Positions 1-6,632 are shown, counted from the stretch's first letter. The stretch is 7,230 bases of DNA from an uncultured cyanobacterium (GCA_938029995.1 CALHGI010000065.1:1-7230); one strand, 5' to 3'. A program made the numbers and translations. The notes: a model not told the origin generated them from the letters alone.

Positions 1-669
<669 letters not shown>

Positions 670-698
670 TCGTTTTAGCTAAGGCTGAAGACTGAGTT

Positions 699-733
699 AA
701 AAAGGGGCTCCTCTTGTGAGGAGCCCCTTTTTT
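699..733. terminator. Bidirectional rho-independent terminator between psbA and the convergent small gene
   Basis: A perfect 10-bp GC-rich stem (GGGGCTCCTC at 704-713 pairing with 718-727) closes a TTGT loop. It is flanked by five A's before and six T's after, so the stem can extend to 15 bp. On the plus strand the T-run terminates psbA about 30 bases after its stop. On the minus strand the A-run reads as a T-run, so the same element can terminate the gene ending at 763. Confidence 0.93.
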
Positions 734-762
734 CATGGCTGAAGTGGTGGATTCCCTGGAAT

Positions 763-1098
763 TTAGGGGTCTAGCCAGGATGCAACCATCAGGGCTAATA
801 GCCCACCCAATATGGCTCCAGGGATTAGTTCAGGAATGGGAGGAGGCAAAACCCATAAAACCAACCTGGTGAGATGCCCTGGCATAGCTAGCACAGCGGC
901 TACATCCATCCATTCTGGTTTGGGTTCGCCTCGATACCCCCAAGCCATTAAGGTAAACCAGATCATGTATAGGCCGTAGGATAGTGAGAAAAGCGGAATA
1001 AAAACCCAGTATGGCCAAATGGTTTGTTGTGGAACCTTGGCTGAGTAAATGTGTACTGGAAACCGTGATGATGATTGACGCTTGTGCCGTTTGCCCAT
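763..1098 (-). CDS. Small membrane protein of unknown function
   Basis: I do not recognise this 111-residue product. It begins with a basic stretch (MGKRHKRQSSSRF), which predicts a cytoplasmic N-terminus. Three hydrophobic segments follow at roughly residues 30-53, 65-84 and 91-109, the last ending almost at the C-terminus (SWLDP). The second and third are separated by a proline-rich turn (LPPPIPELIP). There is no signal peptide, no cysteine and no obvious catalytic motif. It converges on psbA and shares its terminator. No convincing Shine-Dalgarno precedes the ATG. Membrane-protein character and the matching terminator argue that the gene is real, but a spurious ORF cannot be excluded from sequence alone. 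Confidence 0.6.
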   Translation of the reverse strand: MGKRHKRQSSSRFPVHIYSAKVPQQTIWPYWVFIPLFSLSYGLYMIWFTLMAWGYRGEPKPEWMDVAAVLAMPGHLTRLVLWVLPPPIPELIPGAILGGLLALMVASWLDP

Positions 1099-1178
1099 CC
1101 TAACCGAGTAAGTTCGCCTGAATGAACTTCACCCCATCAAGCCTATATTCCGCTCTTATGACCAACGACTGAATGCAT

Positions 1179-1272
1179 GCTGCCGTTTGCTACGCGCCTG
1201 CGACGATCATCGATGCCTATGGGCATCCAGCATCTACCTACATAGCGCTATATAGCGGGCAGCTTCGATGAT
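1179..1272. repeat. Cluster of inverted repeats in the gap downstream of rnhA
   Basis: Several inverted repeats sit together in the 214-base gene-free gap. ATCATCGA (1206-1213) pairs with TCGATGAT (1265-1272). GATGCC/GGCATC (1212-1217 and 1222-1227) has a TATG loop. There is a perfect 12-base palindrome CGCTATATAGCG (1246-1257), and GCTGCC (1179-1184) matches GGCAGC (1258-1263). The outer pairs could enclose the inner ones in a branched fold, although the first two overlap by two bases. No T-run follows. This may be the 5' leader of the minus-strand small gene, a small RNA, or decayed repeat DNA. Confidence 0.35.
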
Positions 1273-1276
1273 GAAT

Positions 1277-1313
1277 ACCCCCACCCATGGCTGCTATGGC
1301 GACTCATGGGGGT
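1277..1313 (-). terminator. Weak hairpin at the rnhA stop codon
   Basis: ACCCCC (1277-1282) can pair with GGGGGT (1308-1313), with CCCATG/CATGGG as an alternative inner pairing. It overlaps the first base of the rnhA stop codon and has no T-run after it on the minus strand, so intrinsic termination is doubtful. Confidence 0.2.
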
Positions 1314-2203
1314 TAGGCTTCGATTCTTTCTAGCTGCCAGAACTTTTCTTGATCAGATTCACTACTCACGCAGGACACTGTCCAGTTACGCCAGGTCCAG
1401 TCATCGCCCCGCTTGGCTAGTTCACTGGCCGAGACTCCCGTTAATACCACTAGCTCTGAGGTGGTGATCAGATAGCCCTGCTTCGCCAGTTCATCGGCAA
1501 CTTGCAACAGTTTGAGGGTATTGCTGGCGCGGTTGATTCGAGTGTCGGACATATCGCTAGGGGGCAAGGTATGGGATGTGGATCGGGAGATGTCTGGTTG
1601 GGGTTTGGGAGCGGGTTGAGGTTGTTCCGGGACCGGCGCGGGTGCGGCTGATGCGGGTGGGGTGGACTGGGGGGTAGATACTTTTGGGGTTGGTACGGCA
1701 CTGCCGCCGGCGGCCTTTTTGAGGCTAATGCTCCGCTGATGGGAAAAGGCACGGGCAATTTCATCACAGCGCTCGTTACCAATATTGCCTGCGTGGCCCT
1801 TAACGTAGGTCCAGGTGATGTCTACTTTTTGAGCGTCTTTGAGGGTTTGGGTCAGCCCGTCTAACTCTAACCACAGGTCCTTGTTTAGGACGGCTTTTCC
1901 GGCGGATGTTTTCCAGCCTTTGCGCTTCCAACCGCGCATCCATTGGGTGATGCCTTGGATGAGGTATTTGCTATCGGTGTTGAGTTCGATGGGGGTGTCG
2001 TAGTCATGCTGTTGCAGAAATTCTAGGGCTGCGATCGCAGCCTGCATTTCCATCCGATTATTGGTGGTCCCCGGTGCGTGCCCCCCCAGCTCCTGAATTT
2101 GCCCATCCGCAAAATAAATTACCGTGCCCCATCCCCCTGGCCCAGGATTGCCAGAACAAGCGCCATCAGTGTATATCGCCTTAATCGTAGGCAAATCGGT
2201 CAT
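1313..2203 (-). CDS. rnhA: Ribonuclease HI with C-terminal extension domain
   Basis: This enzyme cuts the RNA strand of RNA-DNA hybrids (R-loops, primers). The RNase H fold spans residues 7-153. It carries the complete catalytic set: Asp13 in YTDGACSGNPGPGG, Glu52 in NNRMEMQA, Asp77 in NTDSKY, His137 in VKGHAGN and Asp147 in ERCDEIA, equivalent to E. coli D10, E48, D70, H124 and D134. The basic loop WMRGWKRKGWK (88-98) is the type I handle region. The product is 296 residues against about 155 for E. coli. Residues 170-216 form a Pro/Ala/Ser/Gln-rich linker. Residues 218-296 form a second compact domain with a helix-turn-helix-like run (TTSELVVLTGVSASELAKRG) and a Trp-rich end (WTWRNW, FWQLERIE). 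The ATG at 2203 fits the usual start of the fold; no clear ribosome site is visible. It is divergent from the carbonic anhydrase gene. Confidence 0.95.
   Translation of the reverse strand: MTDLPTIKAIYTDGACSGNPGPGGWGTVIYFADGQIQELGGHAPGTTNNRMEMQAAIAALEFLQQHDYDTPIELNTDSKYLIQGITQWMRGWKRKGWKTSAGKAVLNKDLWLELDGLTQTLKDAQKVDITWTYVKGHAGNIGNERCDEIARAFSHQRSISLKKAAGGSAVPTPKVSTPQSTPPASAAPAPVPEQPQPAPKPQPDISRSTSHTLPPSDMSDTRINRASNTLKLLQVADELAKQGYLITTSELVVLTGVSASELAKRGDDWTWRNWTVSCVSSESDQEKFWQLERIEA
2031..2038. repeat. HIP1 octamer GCGATCGC
   Basis: This palindromic octamer is overrepresented in many cyanobacterial genomes. Here it lies inside rnhA and encodes part of an Ala-Ile-Ala run. It supports a cyanobacterial origin. 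Confidence 0.85.
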
Positions 2204-2229
2204 AGCAGCATAAATAAAAAGCCCTATGC

Positions 2230-2235
2230 ATCATA
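2230..2235 (-). promoter_or_regulatory. Possible -10 element of rnhA
   Basis: TATGAT on the minus strand lies 27-32 bases upstream of the rnhA ATG and matches the -10 consensus at five of six positions. No good -35 hexamer stands at the expected distance, so the call rests on the -10 alone. Confidence 0.25.
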
Positions 2236-2364
2236 GCGAAACCCGTCGAGAACCAGATTAATCACACTGATAAGTAAAACTTTGCACTCAGGGCTCTAAA
2301 GATATGGGATAAGGATTAAAGGGGCAACCGCTGCCCAGGGAACAGGTACTGAGGACGAACGACG

Positions 2365-3093
2365 ATGAAAAAGTTAATGCGAGGTCTCCGTCAGTTTCAG
2401 GACAACTATGTGCCTGAGCATAAGAAGCTGATGGCCACGCTAGCTAAAGGTCAAAGTCCCAATGCATTATTTATTACCTGTTCCGATTCACGGGTACAGC
2501 CAGAACTCATCACCCAAGCAGAGCTAGGGGAGCTGTTCGTGATTCGCAATGCGGGCAACATTGTGCCCCCCTTTGGGGCCACCAACGGCGGAGAAGGGGC
2601 CACCATTGAATACGCCCTCAAGTCTTTGAACGTCGATCACATTATTGTGTGTGGCCATTCTAGCTGCGGGGCCATGAAGGGTCTGCTGCAAATTGGCAAC
2701 CTAGAGGCCAAAATGCCCCTGGTTTACAACTGGCTGATCCACACAGAAGCCACCCGCCAGCTCGTGGAAGACAACTACGGAGATCTCGAAAAAGCCGACA
2801 AACTGGACATGCTAGTGGGGGAAAATGTCCTCACCCAGATCGAGAACCTCCGCACCTATCCCGCAGTGCGCTCCATGCTCCACCGGGGCAATCTATCGCT
2901 CCACGGCTGGATTTATAACATCAATGACGGCAGCATTTTGGCCTATGACGCTGAGCGCCATGCCTTTGTCCCCCCCTTTAGTGACCCCAGCAAAGCCCCC
3001 AACCTGGAGCATTCACAGCCTGGCTCCCACATGCCAGGGGAACACCGCTTAGCCCGAGGACAGTCGGAGAGAATCTTCAAGGGTTCCTATTAA
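2365..3093 (+). CDS. ccaA: Beta-carbonic anhydrase, carboxysomal CcaA type
   Basis: This enzyme interconverts bicarbonate and CO2; the CcaA type works inside the beta-carboxysome to feed Rubisco. The zinc ligands are Cys39 (in ITCSDSRV), His98 and Cys101 (in CGHSSCGAMKG), with the Asp41/Arg43 dyad. The signatures RNAGNIVPP (61-69) and GGEGATIEYAL (75-85) and the LSLHGWIYNI region match the family. At 242 residues it is shorter than Synechocystis CcaA (about 274, from memory), mainly in the linker after the catalytic domain. The last 12 residues, RGQSERIFKGSY, resemble the conserved CcaA tail (REQAERIYRGSR as I recall it) that is reported to contact the scaffold CcmM. This tail is the reason for preferring ccaA over a generic beta-CA. 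The ATG is preceded by GAGGA (2351-2355), nine bases away. It converges with the CYTH gene, only 17 bases separating the stops, and no terminator is visible between them. Confidence 0.93.
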   Translation: MKKLMRGLRQFQDNYVPEHKKLMATLAKGQSPNALFITCSDSRVQPELITQAELGELFVIRNAGNIVPPFGATNGGEGATIEYALKSLNVDHIIVCGHSSCGAMKGLLQIGNLEAKMPLVYNWLIHTEATRQLVEDNYGDLEKADKLDMLVGENVLTQIENLRTYPAVRSMLHRGNLSLHGWIYNINDGSILAYDAERHAFVPPFSDPSKAPNLEHSQPGSHMPGEHRLARGQSERIFKGSY

Positions 3094-3110
3094 GAGGCTC
3101 AGAGGCCCCG

Positions 3111-3578
3111 TTAAGACCAATCCTTAAACGGATGCTTCACCAAGTTGGAATTGTAATAGCGAGGATCGCCGGTCACTTCCTCGCCAATCCAGCTGGGCAC
3201 CACCACCCTTTGCTCTGCATGGGTCAGTTCCACCTCCGCTAAAATCAATCCCTGATTTTCTCCGAGAAAGTCATCCACTTCCCACACCACGTCATCCAGG
3301 GGAATTCGGTAGCGATACTTCTCAATTAGCGGCGTTTGACACAGCTCCCGCAGCATTGTCTGGGCATCTACTAAGGGAATGTCATACTCAAATTCCAAGC
3401 GGCTCAGCCCCGCCGTTGGCCCCTTTAGGGTGAGATAGCCTTGTTCCCCAATGATCCGCACCCGCACTGTTTGTTTTCCCTGGGTGGGAATATAGCCCTG
3501 GCAGTAATAACGCCCCTCCGCCAGGGTGCGCCAAGTCTCATGCTGGACGAGAAATTTCCGTTCAATTTCCTGGGCCAT
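3111..3578 (-). CDS. CYTH-domain (triphosphate tunnel metalloenzyme) protein
   Basis: Single-domain CYTH proteins form an eight-stranded barrel that binds triphosphates with Mg or Mn. Small bacterial members have been shown to hydrolyse inorganic tripolyphosphate. The 155-residue product carries the defining EIERKF motif (Glu4, Glu6, Lys8) and the alternating charged residues that line the tunnel: Arg39/Arg41 (TVRVRI), Lys52 (LTLKG), Glu62/Glu64 (LEFEYDI), Lys87/Arg89/Arg91 (EKYRYRI), Glu100/Asp102 (WEVDDF) and Glu115/Glu117 (AEVEL). No adenylate cyclase or CHAD partner domain is attached. The start is fixed by the motif, which must lie at the extreme N-terminus. It follows the kinase gene by 10 bases on the same strand and is probably co-transcribed with it. 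The true substrate cannot be read from sequence. Confidence 0.9.
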   Translation of the reverse strand: MAQEIERKFLVQHETWRTLAEGRYYCQGYIPTQGKQTVRVRIIGEQGYLTLKGPTAGLSRLEFEYDIPLVDAQTMLRELCQTPLIEKYRYRIPLDDVVWEVDDFLGENQGLILAEVELTHAEQRVVVPSWIGEEVTGDPRYYNSNLVKHPFKDWS

Positions 3579-3588
3579 GGGGAATCGG

Positions 3589-4551
3589 TTATTTTCTTAA
3601 AAACAAAAATGCATCCACCTCTCGCGGTGTGGGTTGGCCTGCGATCGCACCGGCCCGAGTGGTGGTTAGGGCCGCCACAGCACTGGCATACCGCACCATG
3701 TCATGGGCGCATTCAGCATCTAACAAACAGCTCCGGCCACGGGTACACAGCTGATGCAAAAAACCAGCTACGAAGGCATCGCCAGCCCCGGTGGTATCCT
3801 CCACATCCACATCAAACCCAGGCACATGGCCACTGAATCCCCCCAGGTAGTACCGACAGCCCGCTGCCCCAGCAGTCACCATCACCCCTTCTAGATAGGG
3901 ACGCTGGGCGGCGATGGCCACCGGGTCCGTCGTATCCAATAACCACTGCGCTTCGGTGTCCGACAGCTTCAGAAAGGATGCATGCTTCAGCAAATCGTAA
4001 ACCAGACCCAGGGCCTGGGCCGGATTTTCCCAAAACATGGGCCGCCAATTCACATCTAGCACCACCCGACCGTTGTGCTGCTGCACCCACTCCACCGCCT
4101 GCAACATGGACTCGCGGGTTTCAGGATAGGCCAGCCCCAAGGTGCCCAGCACCAAATATTTAGCCCCGGTGAATAGGCCAGGATCGATGCGATCGCAAAT
4201 CAAATGGGCATCCGCAAAACTGGTGGGGTCCGGCAACGAAAACCCAGCAAACGAGCGCTCCCCTGTTTCATCGGTCAGCACATAGACCTCGCGGGTAGGA
4301 GCCGTCGGATGAATCTGCAGGCCCTGGGAGCCCACCCGCAAATCCGTCAGCAGCCGTCCCAGGGCCTGTCCCCACGCATCAATGCCCACCGCCCCAATAA
4401 ACTCTGACGATGTCCCCAGCTTGGCCAAGCCACAGGCCACATTCGCCGGAGCCCCACCGGGCAACGACATCTTCTTATTCTCGTCACCCACCCAAAAGCT
4501 ATCAACCAGGATTTCCCCCAGACAGACCACTGGATTCACCGGATTGTTCAT
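3589..4551 (-). CDS. PfkB-family sugar kinase, probable fructokinase
   Basis: Ribokinase-fold enzyme expected to transfer phosphate from ATP to a sugar in the cytoplasm. From the ATG at 4551 it has 320 residues. It opens with VVCLGEILVD (8-17) and has the N-terminal signature PGGAPANVACGLAKLG (31-46). The C-terminal signature DTTGAGDAF (252-260) contains the anion-hole glycines and the catalytic base Asp258. The GGAPANVA form and overall length are typical of bacterial fructokinases, but related sugar kinases share them. The frame stays open to a TTG at 4596. I prefer the ATG because the family starts just before CLGE, the extra 15 residues look random, and a good -10 element lies upstream. 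The gene heads a two-gene unit with the CYTH protein. Confidence 0.92.
   Translation of the reverse strand: MNNPVNPVVCLGEILVDSFWVGDENKKMSLPGGAPANVACGLAKLGTSSEFIGAVGIDAWGQALGRLLTDLRVGSQGLQIHPTAPTREVYVLTDETGERSFAGFSLPDPTSFADAHLICDRIDPGLFTGAKYLVLGTLGLAYPETRESMLQAVEWVQQHNGRVVLDVNWRPMFWENPAQALGLVYDLLKHASFLKLSDTEAQWLLDTTDPVAIAAQRPYLEGVMVTAGAAGCRYYLGGFSGHVPGFDVDVEDTTGAGDAFVAGFLHQLCTRGRSCLLDAECAHDMVRYASAVAALTTTRAGAIAGQPTPREVDAFLFLRK
3641..3648. repeat. HIP1 octamer GCGATCGC
   Basis: Second HIP1 copy, near the 3' end of the sugar kinase gene, again encoding Ala-Ile-Ala. Confidence 0.85.
4189..4196. repeat. HIP1 octamer GCGATCGC
   Basis: Third HIP1 copy, in the middle of the sugar kinase gene. Confidence 0.85.
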
Positions 4552-4614
4552 TTCTGCCCCCGGACCATCGCCCCAGCACACACCACGAAAGCCCAAAGCA
4601 GGCTCTCAGCCGAA

Positions 4615-4620
4615 AGTATA
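4615..4620 (-). promoter_or_regulatory. Probable -10 element for the sugar kinase-CYTH unit
   Basis: TATACT on the minus strand (five of six consensus matches) lies 64-69 bases upstream of the ATG at 4551. The -35 position holds only a T-rich stretch, as in many cyanobacterial promoters with a weak -35. It sits downstream of the hairpin that follows sds, which suggests the kinase is transcribed separately. Confidence 0.4.
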
Positions 4621-4664
4621 GGGTACTAAGTCGTCTGCCCAAAAAAATCAACGAAATCAGGCGT

Positions 4665-4704
4665 GTGTCCCATGGCCATAGGCTGGGCCATACCCACGGG
4701 ACAC
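4665..4704 (-). terminator. Nested hairpin just after sds, possible terminator
   Basis: GTGTCCC (4665-4671) pairs perfectly with GGGACAC (4698-4704). Inside it ATGGCC (4672-4677) pairs with GGCCAT (4686-4691), leaving an 8-base loop and a 6-base one-sided bulge. The base is 8 bases past the sds stop on the minus strand. A run of seven T's follows only after a further 17 bases, so it is not a canonical intrinsic terminator. It may stop part of the transcription or protect the sds mRNA 3' end. Confidence 0.5.
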
Positions 4705-4712
4705 CCTCCCCC

Positions 4713-5684
4713 TTAATACAACCGGCTCAAAACGTAGCTCGACAACGCTTCCAAGGCCCGTTTCGGCTCTGACTGGGGCAATCCAGCCAAATTCTCCACC
4801 GCCAGCTCCACATGGTGAGCCGCCAGCTCCCGCGAGCGCTCCACACCGCGACTAGACTTAACCAACGCCATGGCCTCTTCAAAATCACCGCTTTGGGCAA
4901 ACTCCCGCTCAATCAACGTGGTCAAGTAGGGGTTTTCCTCCATGGCATAGAGGGCTGGAGCCGTCAGATTACCGCTCAACAAGTCAGACCCAGCGGGCTT
5001 GCCCAACACCTCTTCGGACCCCGTAAAGTCCAAAATGTCGTCCACCACCTGGAACGCCAGCCCCAGACTGCGACCATATTGATAAAACGACTCAGCCAGG
5101 GCATCAGACGTACCACTCAACACCCCCACCGATTTACAGCTATTGGCAATCAGCGACGCCGTCTTGTAATAGCTCTTCATTAAGTAAGCATCTATGGAAA
5201 GGGTCGTATCAAATCGATTTAACCCCTGCTGAATCTCCCCCTCCGCCAGGTCCATAATGACGCGGGAAAGCAGCTTAACCACCGTCAGATTATCCAGGTT
5301 GGCCAAGTGCCAAGACGACTGGGCAAACAGAAAATCCCCAGCCAGAACAGCCACCCGATTCGTAAAACTGCTATGGACCGTCGGCACCCCGCGTCGCAAC
5401 GACGACTCATCCACCACGTCATCGTGCACCAGACTAGCGGTATGAATCATTTCGGTGATTTCAGCTAACCGAAAATGTCGGGCTGGAATTTCGGACTCCA
5501 TCACCGTAGCCCGTGCTAGCAGGAGCACAATTGCCGGTCGAATCCGCTTTCCTCCGGCACCAAAGAGGTGCTCCGCCGCAGCGTAGAGAATGGGATGCCG
5601 AGCACCGACCAGCTGCTTTAGGTTATCCGTCAGCAGCCTCAGATCCGCTTCGACGGGGGCAAACAGCGATGTTGTTGAAGTCAT
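4713..5684 (-). CDS. sds: Long-chain polyprenyl (solanesyl-type) diphosphate synthase
   Basis: Trans-prenyltransferase that extends an allylic diphosphate with isopentenyl diphosphate. In cyanobacteria the single-gene long-chain type provides the C45 tail of plastoquinone. The 323 residues show GGKRIRP (44-50), the first aspartate-rich motif DDVVD (88-92) followed by the LRRG loop (96-99), GDFLFA (116-121), the KT pair at 174-175, and the second aspartate-rich motif VVDDILD (213-219). The residues just before the first motif (EMIHTASLVH) are small and non-aromatic at key places, as expected for a long-chain product. The geranylgeranyl synthase CrtE has a two-residue insertion in the first motif that is absent here. 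Product length itself is inferred. The gene is followed by a hairpin and the sugar kinase gene on the same strand. No strong Shine-Dalgarno precedes the ATG. Confidence 0.93.
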   Translation of the reverse strand: MTSTTSLFAPVEADLRLLTDNLKQLVGARHPILYAAAEHLFGAGGKRIRPAIVLLLARATVMESEIPARHFRLAEITEMIHTASLVHDDVVDESSLRRGVPTVHSSFTNRVAVLAGDFLFAQSSWHLANLDNLTVVKLLSRVIMDLAEGEIQQGLNRFDTTLSIDAYLMKSYYKTASLIANSCKSVGVLSGTSDALAESFYQYGRSLGLAFQVVDDILDFTGSEEVLGKPAGSDLLSGNLTAPALYAMEENPYLTTLIEREFAQSGDFEEAMALVKSSRGVERSRELAAHHVELAVENLAGLPQSEPKRALEALSSYVLSRLY

Positions 5685-5727
5685 GGGAGAAAATGCTCAG
5701 ACGGCTAGATTACGAAATTTTAAGTAA

Positions 5728-5756
5728 TCCATATTCATTCTAAGCTAACGGTTCAA
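5728..5756 (-). promoter_or_regulatory. Possible sds promoter
   Basis: On the minus strand TTGAAC (5756-5751) and TATGGA (5733-5728) are separated by 17 bases, about 45 bases upstream of the sds ATG. The spacing is ideal but both hexamers are imperfect. The whole interval is AT-rich, so chance matches are likely. Confidence 0.3.
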
Positions 5757-6246
5757 CTGCTGTCGCGAATCAATTTAGAACTAGTGAAAACCCCTATGAA
5801 TCCTAGCTTTACAGCCCACAAGGGCTAACAACCCACAAAGGGAACGATCTGGCTAGTATTGATTAGATATTTTTATTTCATTTTTTTAATCAGGTCTATG
5901 TAAATAACAAATTCTTATGTTAAGCTATTAAGTAGGAATTAAAAAATTGCATAAATAAGATTAATGATTGGTGCTTAGTAGCTTTGTTCTAGTGCCAGGA
6001 ATGGTTACTAGGCTCACTAGGTTTATTCACCAACGTGTTGCCGTTGCCTCGGGCCCATAGTGCCCACGGCAAGCGGGTTGTCTACAAGGCGAAAACAACT
6101 ATCTGGCCAAATCTATGGTTTAGGTCAACTTGGTTAGGTTTCACCCAGGCAACCGATGACAGAATTTATCGGTGCATGTACCCACAAAAGTGTGTACGGA
6201 GTGACGAGCGATACTGCAACACGTCTGACGCTGCGTAATTCTAGTA
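5757..6246. other. Gene-poor intergenic region with AT-rich core and hairpins
   Basis: I find no convincing gene here. The stretch 5855-5990 is strongly AT-rich compared with everything around it and contains long T- and A-runs and many possible -10 elements. Short hairpins flank it: AGCCC/GGGCT (5813-5826), TTGCCGT/ACGGCAA enclosing GGGC/GCCC (6038-6072), CCGAT/ATCGG (6153-6172), and GTACCCAC with GTGTGTAC (6178-6197, one mismatch). ACTAGG occurs twice at about 6007-6021. A 67-codon GTG-initiated frame at 6035-6238 has no ribosome site and no recognisable motif, so I do not call it a gene. The region could be regulatory DNA, a small RNA locus or decayed sequence. Confidence 0.5.
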
Positions 6247-6381
6247 TCAAGACTTCTTAGGCTTTTGAGCATCTTTAGTTAATCCAAGCCAGCCCTGTGC
6301 TGCCAATTCCTGCTGCCTGCTTTTTGTGGCATGCAGATCGTCCTTGTTGCTCCACACACACCGGCTACGTCCATGACTCAC
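6247..6381 (-). CDS. Possible small basic protein, 44 residues, GTG start
   Basis: A short frame on the minus strand reads as a plausible soluble polypeptide with the segments CVWSNKDDLHATKSRQQ and ELAAQGWLGLTKDAQKPKKS. It is hydrophilic and basic at the end, with an apparent amphipathic helix in the middle (residues 13-30). The GTG at 6381 is the only standard start in the frame. It is preceded at nine bases by AAGGGG, a modest ribosome site. The frame stays open for another 14 codons upstream (rich in E, D, K, G) to a stop at 6424-6426. Its 5' end overlaps the start of the plus-strand small membrane ORF by nine bases, so probably only one of the two is a true gene. I do not recognise a family. 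Confidence 0.35.
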   Translation of the reverse strand: MSHGRSRCVWSNKDDLHATKSRQQELAAQGWLGLTKDAQKPKKS

Positions 6382-6495
6382 CCCTTTACGCCCCTTCTCA
6401 TCTTGTTCCTCGCCATTAGTTATTTATTGATGGTCTATTTTGTTTTCGCGGTTATTCAACACTTTGTTAGCCGTCGTGAGCAAATCCTGAAATAA
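6373..6495 (+). CDS. Possible single-span small membrane protein, 40 residues
   Basis: From the ATG at 6373 the product starts MTHPFTPLLILFLAISY, has one hydrophobic span (about residues 8-29) and ends in a basic tail, HFVSRREQILK. This is the shape of small photosynthetic or respiratory complex subunits and of regulatory micropeptides, but I cannot match it to a named Psb, Psa, Pet or Ndh subunit. An in-frame ATG at 6331 would add 14 residues (MQIVLVAPHTPATS). Neither start has a clear ribosome site. A strong terminator on the same strand lies 100 bases downstream with no other ORF between, which supports a plus-strand transcript here. It conflicts with the minus-strand ORF overlapping its start. 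Confidence 0.42.
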   Translation: MTHPFTPLLILFLAISYLLMVYFVFAVIQHFVSRREQILK

Positions 6496-6594
6496 ACGTG
6501 GGTAGCAAGCACGGTTCTTTTTGGCCGATTGCTTTAACCCCTGGCGATAGTCCAACGCTGCCATAGCGTCTTTCCATTATGCTGATTTTCCAAT

Positions 6595-6632
6595 AATGGC
6601 CTAGCTGCGAATACAGCTAGGCCATTGTTTTT
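6595..6632 (+). terminator. Strong rho-independent terminator
   Basis: AATGGCCTAGCTG (6595-6607) pairs perfectly over 13 bp with 6614-6626 around a CGAATA loop, followed by GTTTTT. On the minus strand no T-run follows the stem, so it acts for plus-strand transcription only. The nearest upstream plus-strand coding candidate is the small membrane ORF ending at 6495; a non-coding transcript is the alternative. Confidence 0.92.

Noticed and set aside
1468..1782. Proline-rich 104-codon frame on the minus strand inside rnhA.
   Set aside because: It is a shadow of the rnhA linker in another frame, caused by the C-rich codons of that region.
2282..2310. TTGCAC with a possible -10 (TATGGG) upstream of ccaA.
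   Set aside because: The spacer is 15 bases and the -10 match is poor, so it is not listed as a promoter.
4552..4596. N-terminal extension of the sugar kinase from a TTG.
   Set aside because: Family alignments start just before the CLGE strand, and the extension has no family-like sequence.
3441..5743. Many plus-strand frames opposite the CYTH, kinase and sds genes.
   Set aside because: They lie antisense to genes with complete family signatures and have biased, low-complexity composition.
6178..6197. GTA...TAC pair resembling an NtcA site.
   Set aside because: The spacing is 14 bases rather than the 8 required for GTA-N8-TAC.
6035..6238. 67-codon plus-strand frame beginning with GTG, rich in Trp, Tyr and Cys.
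   Set aside because: It has no ribosome site and no recognisable motif, and it runs through several hairpins. Length alone is not enough for a gene.
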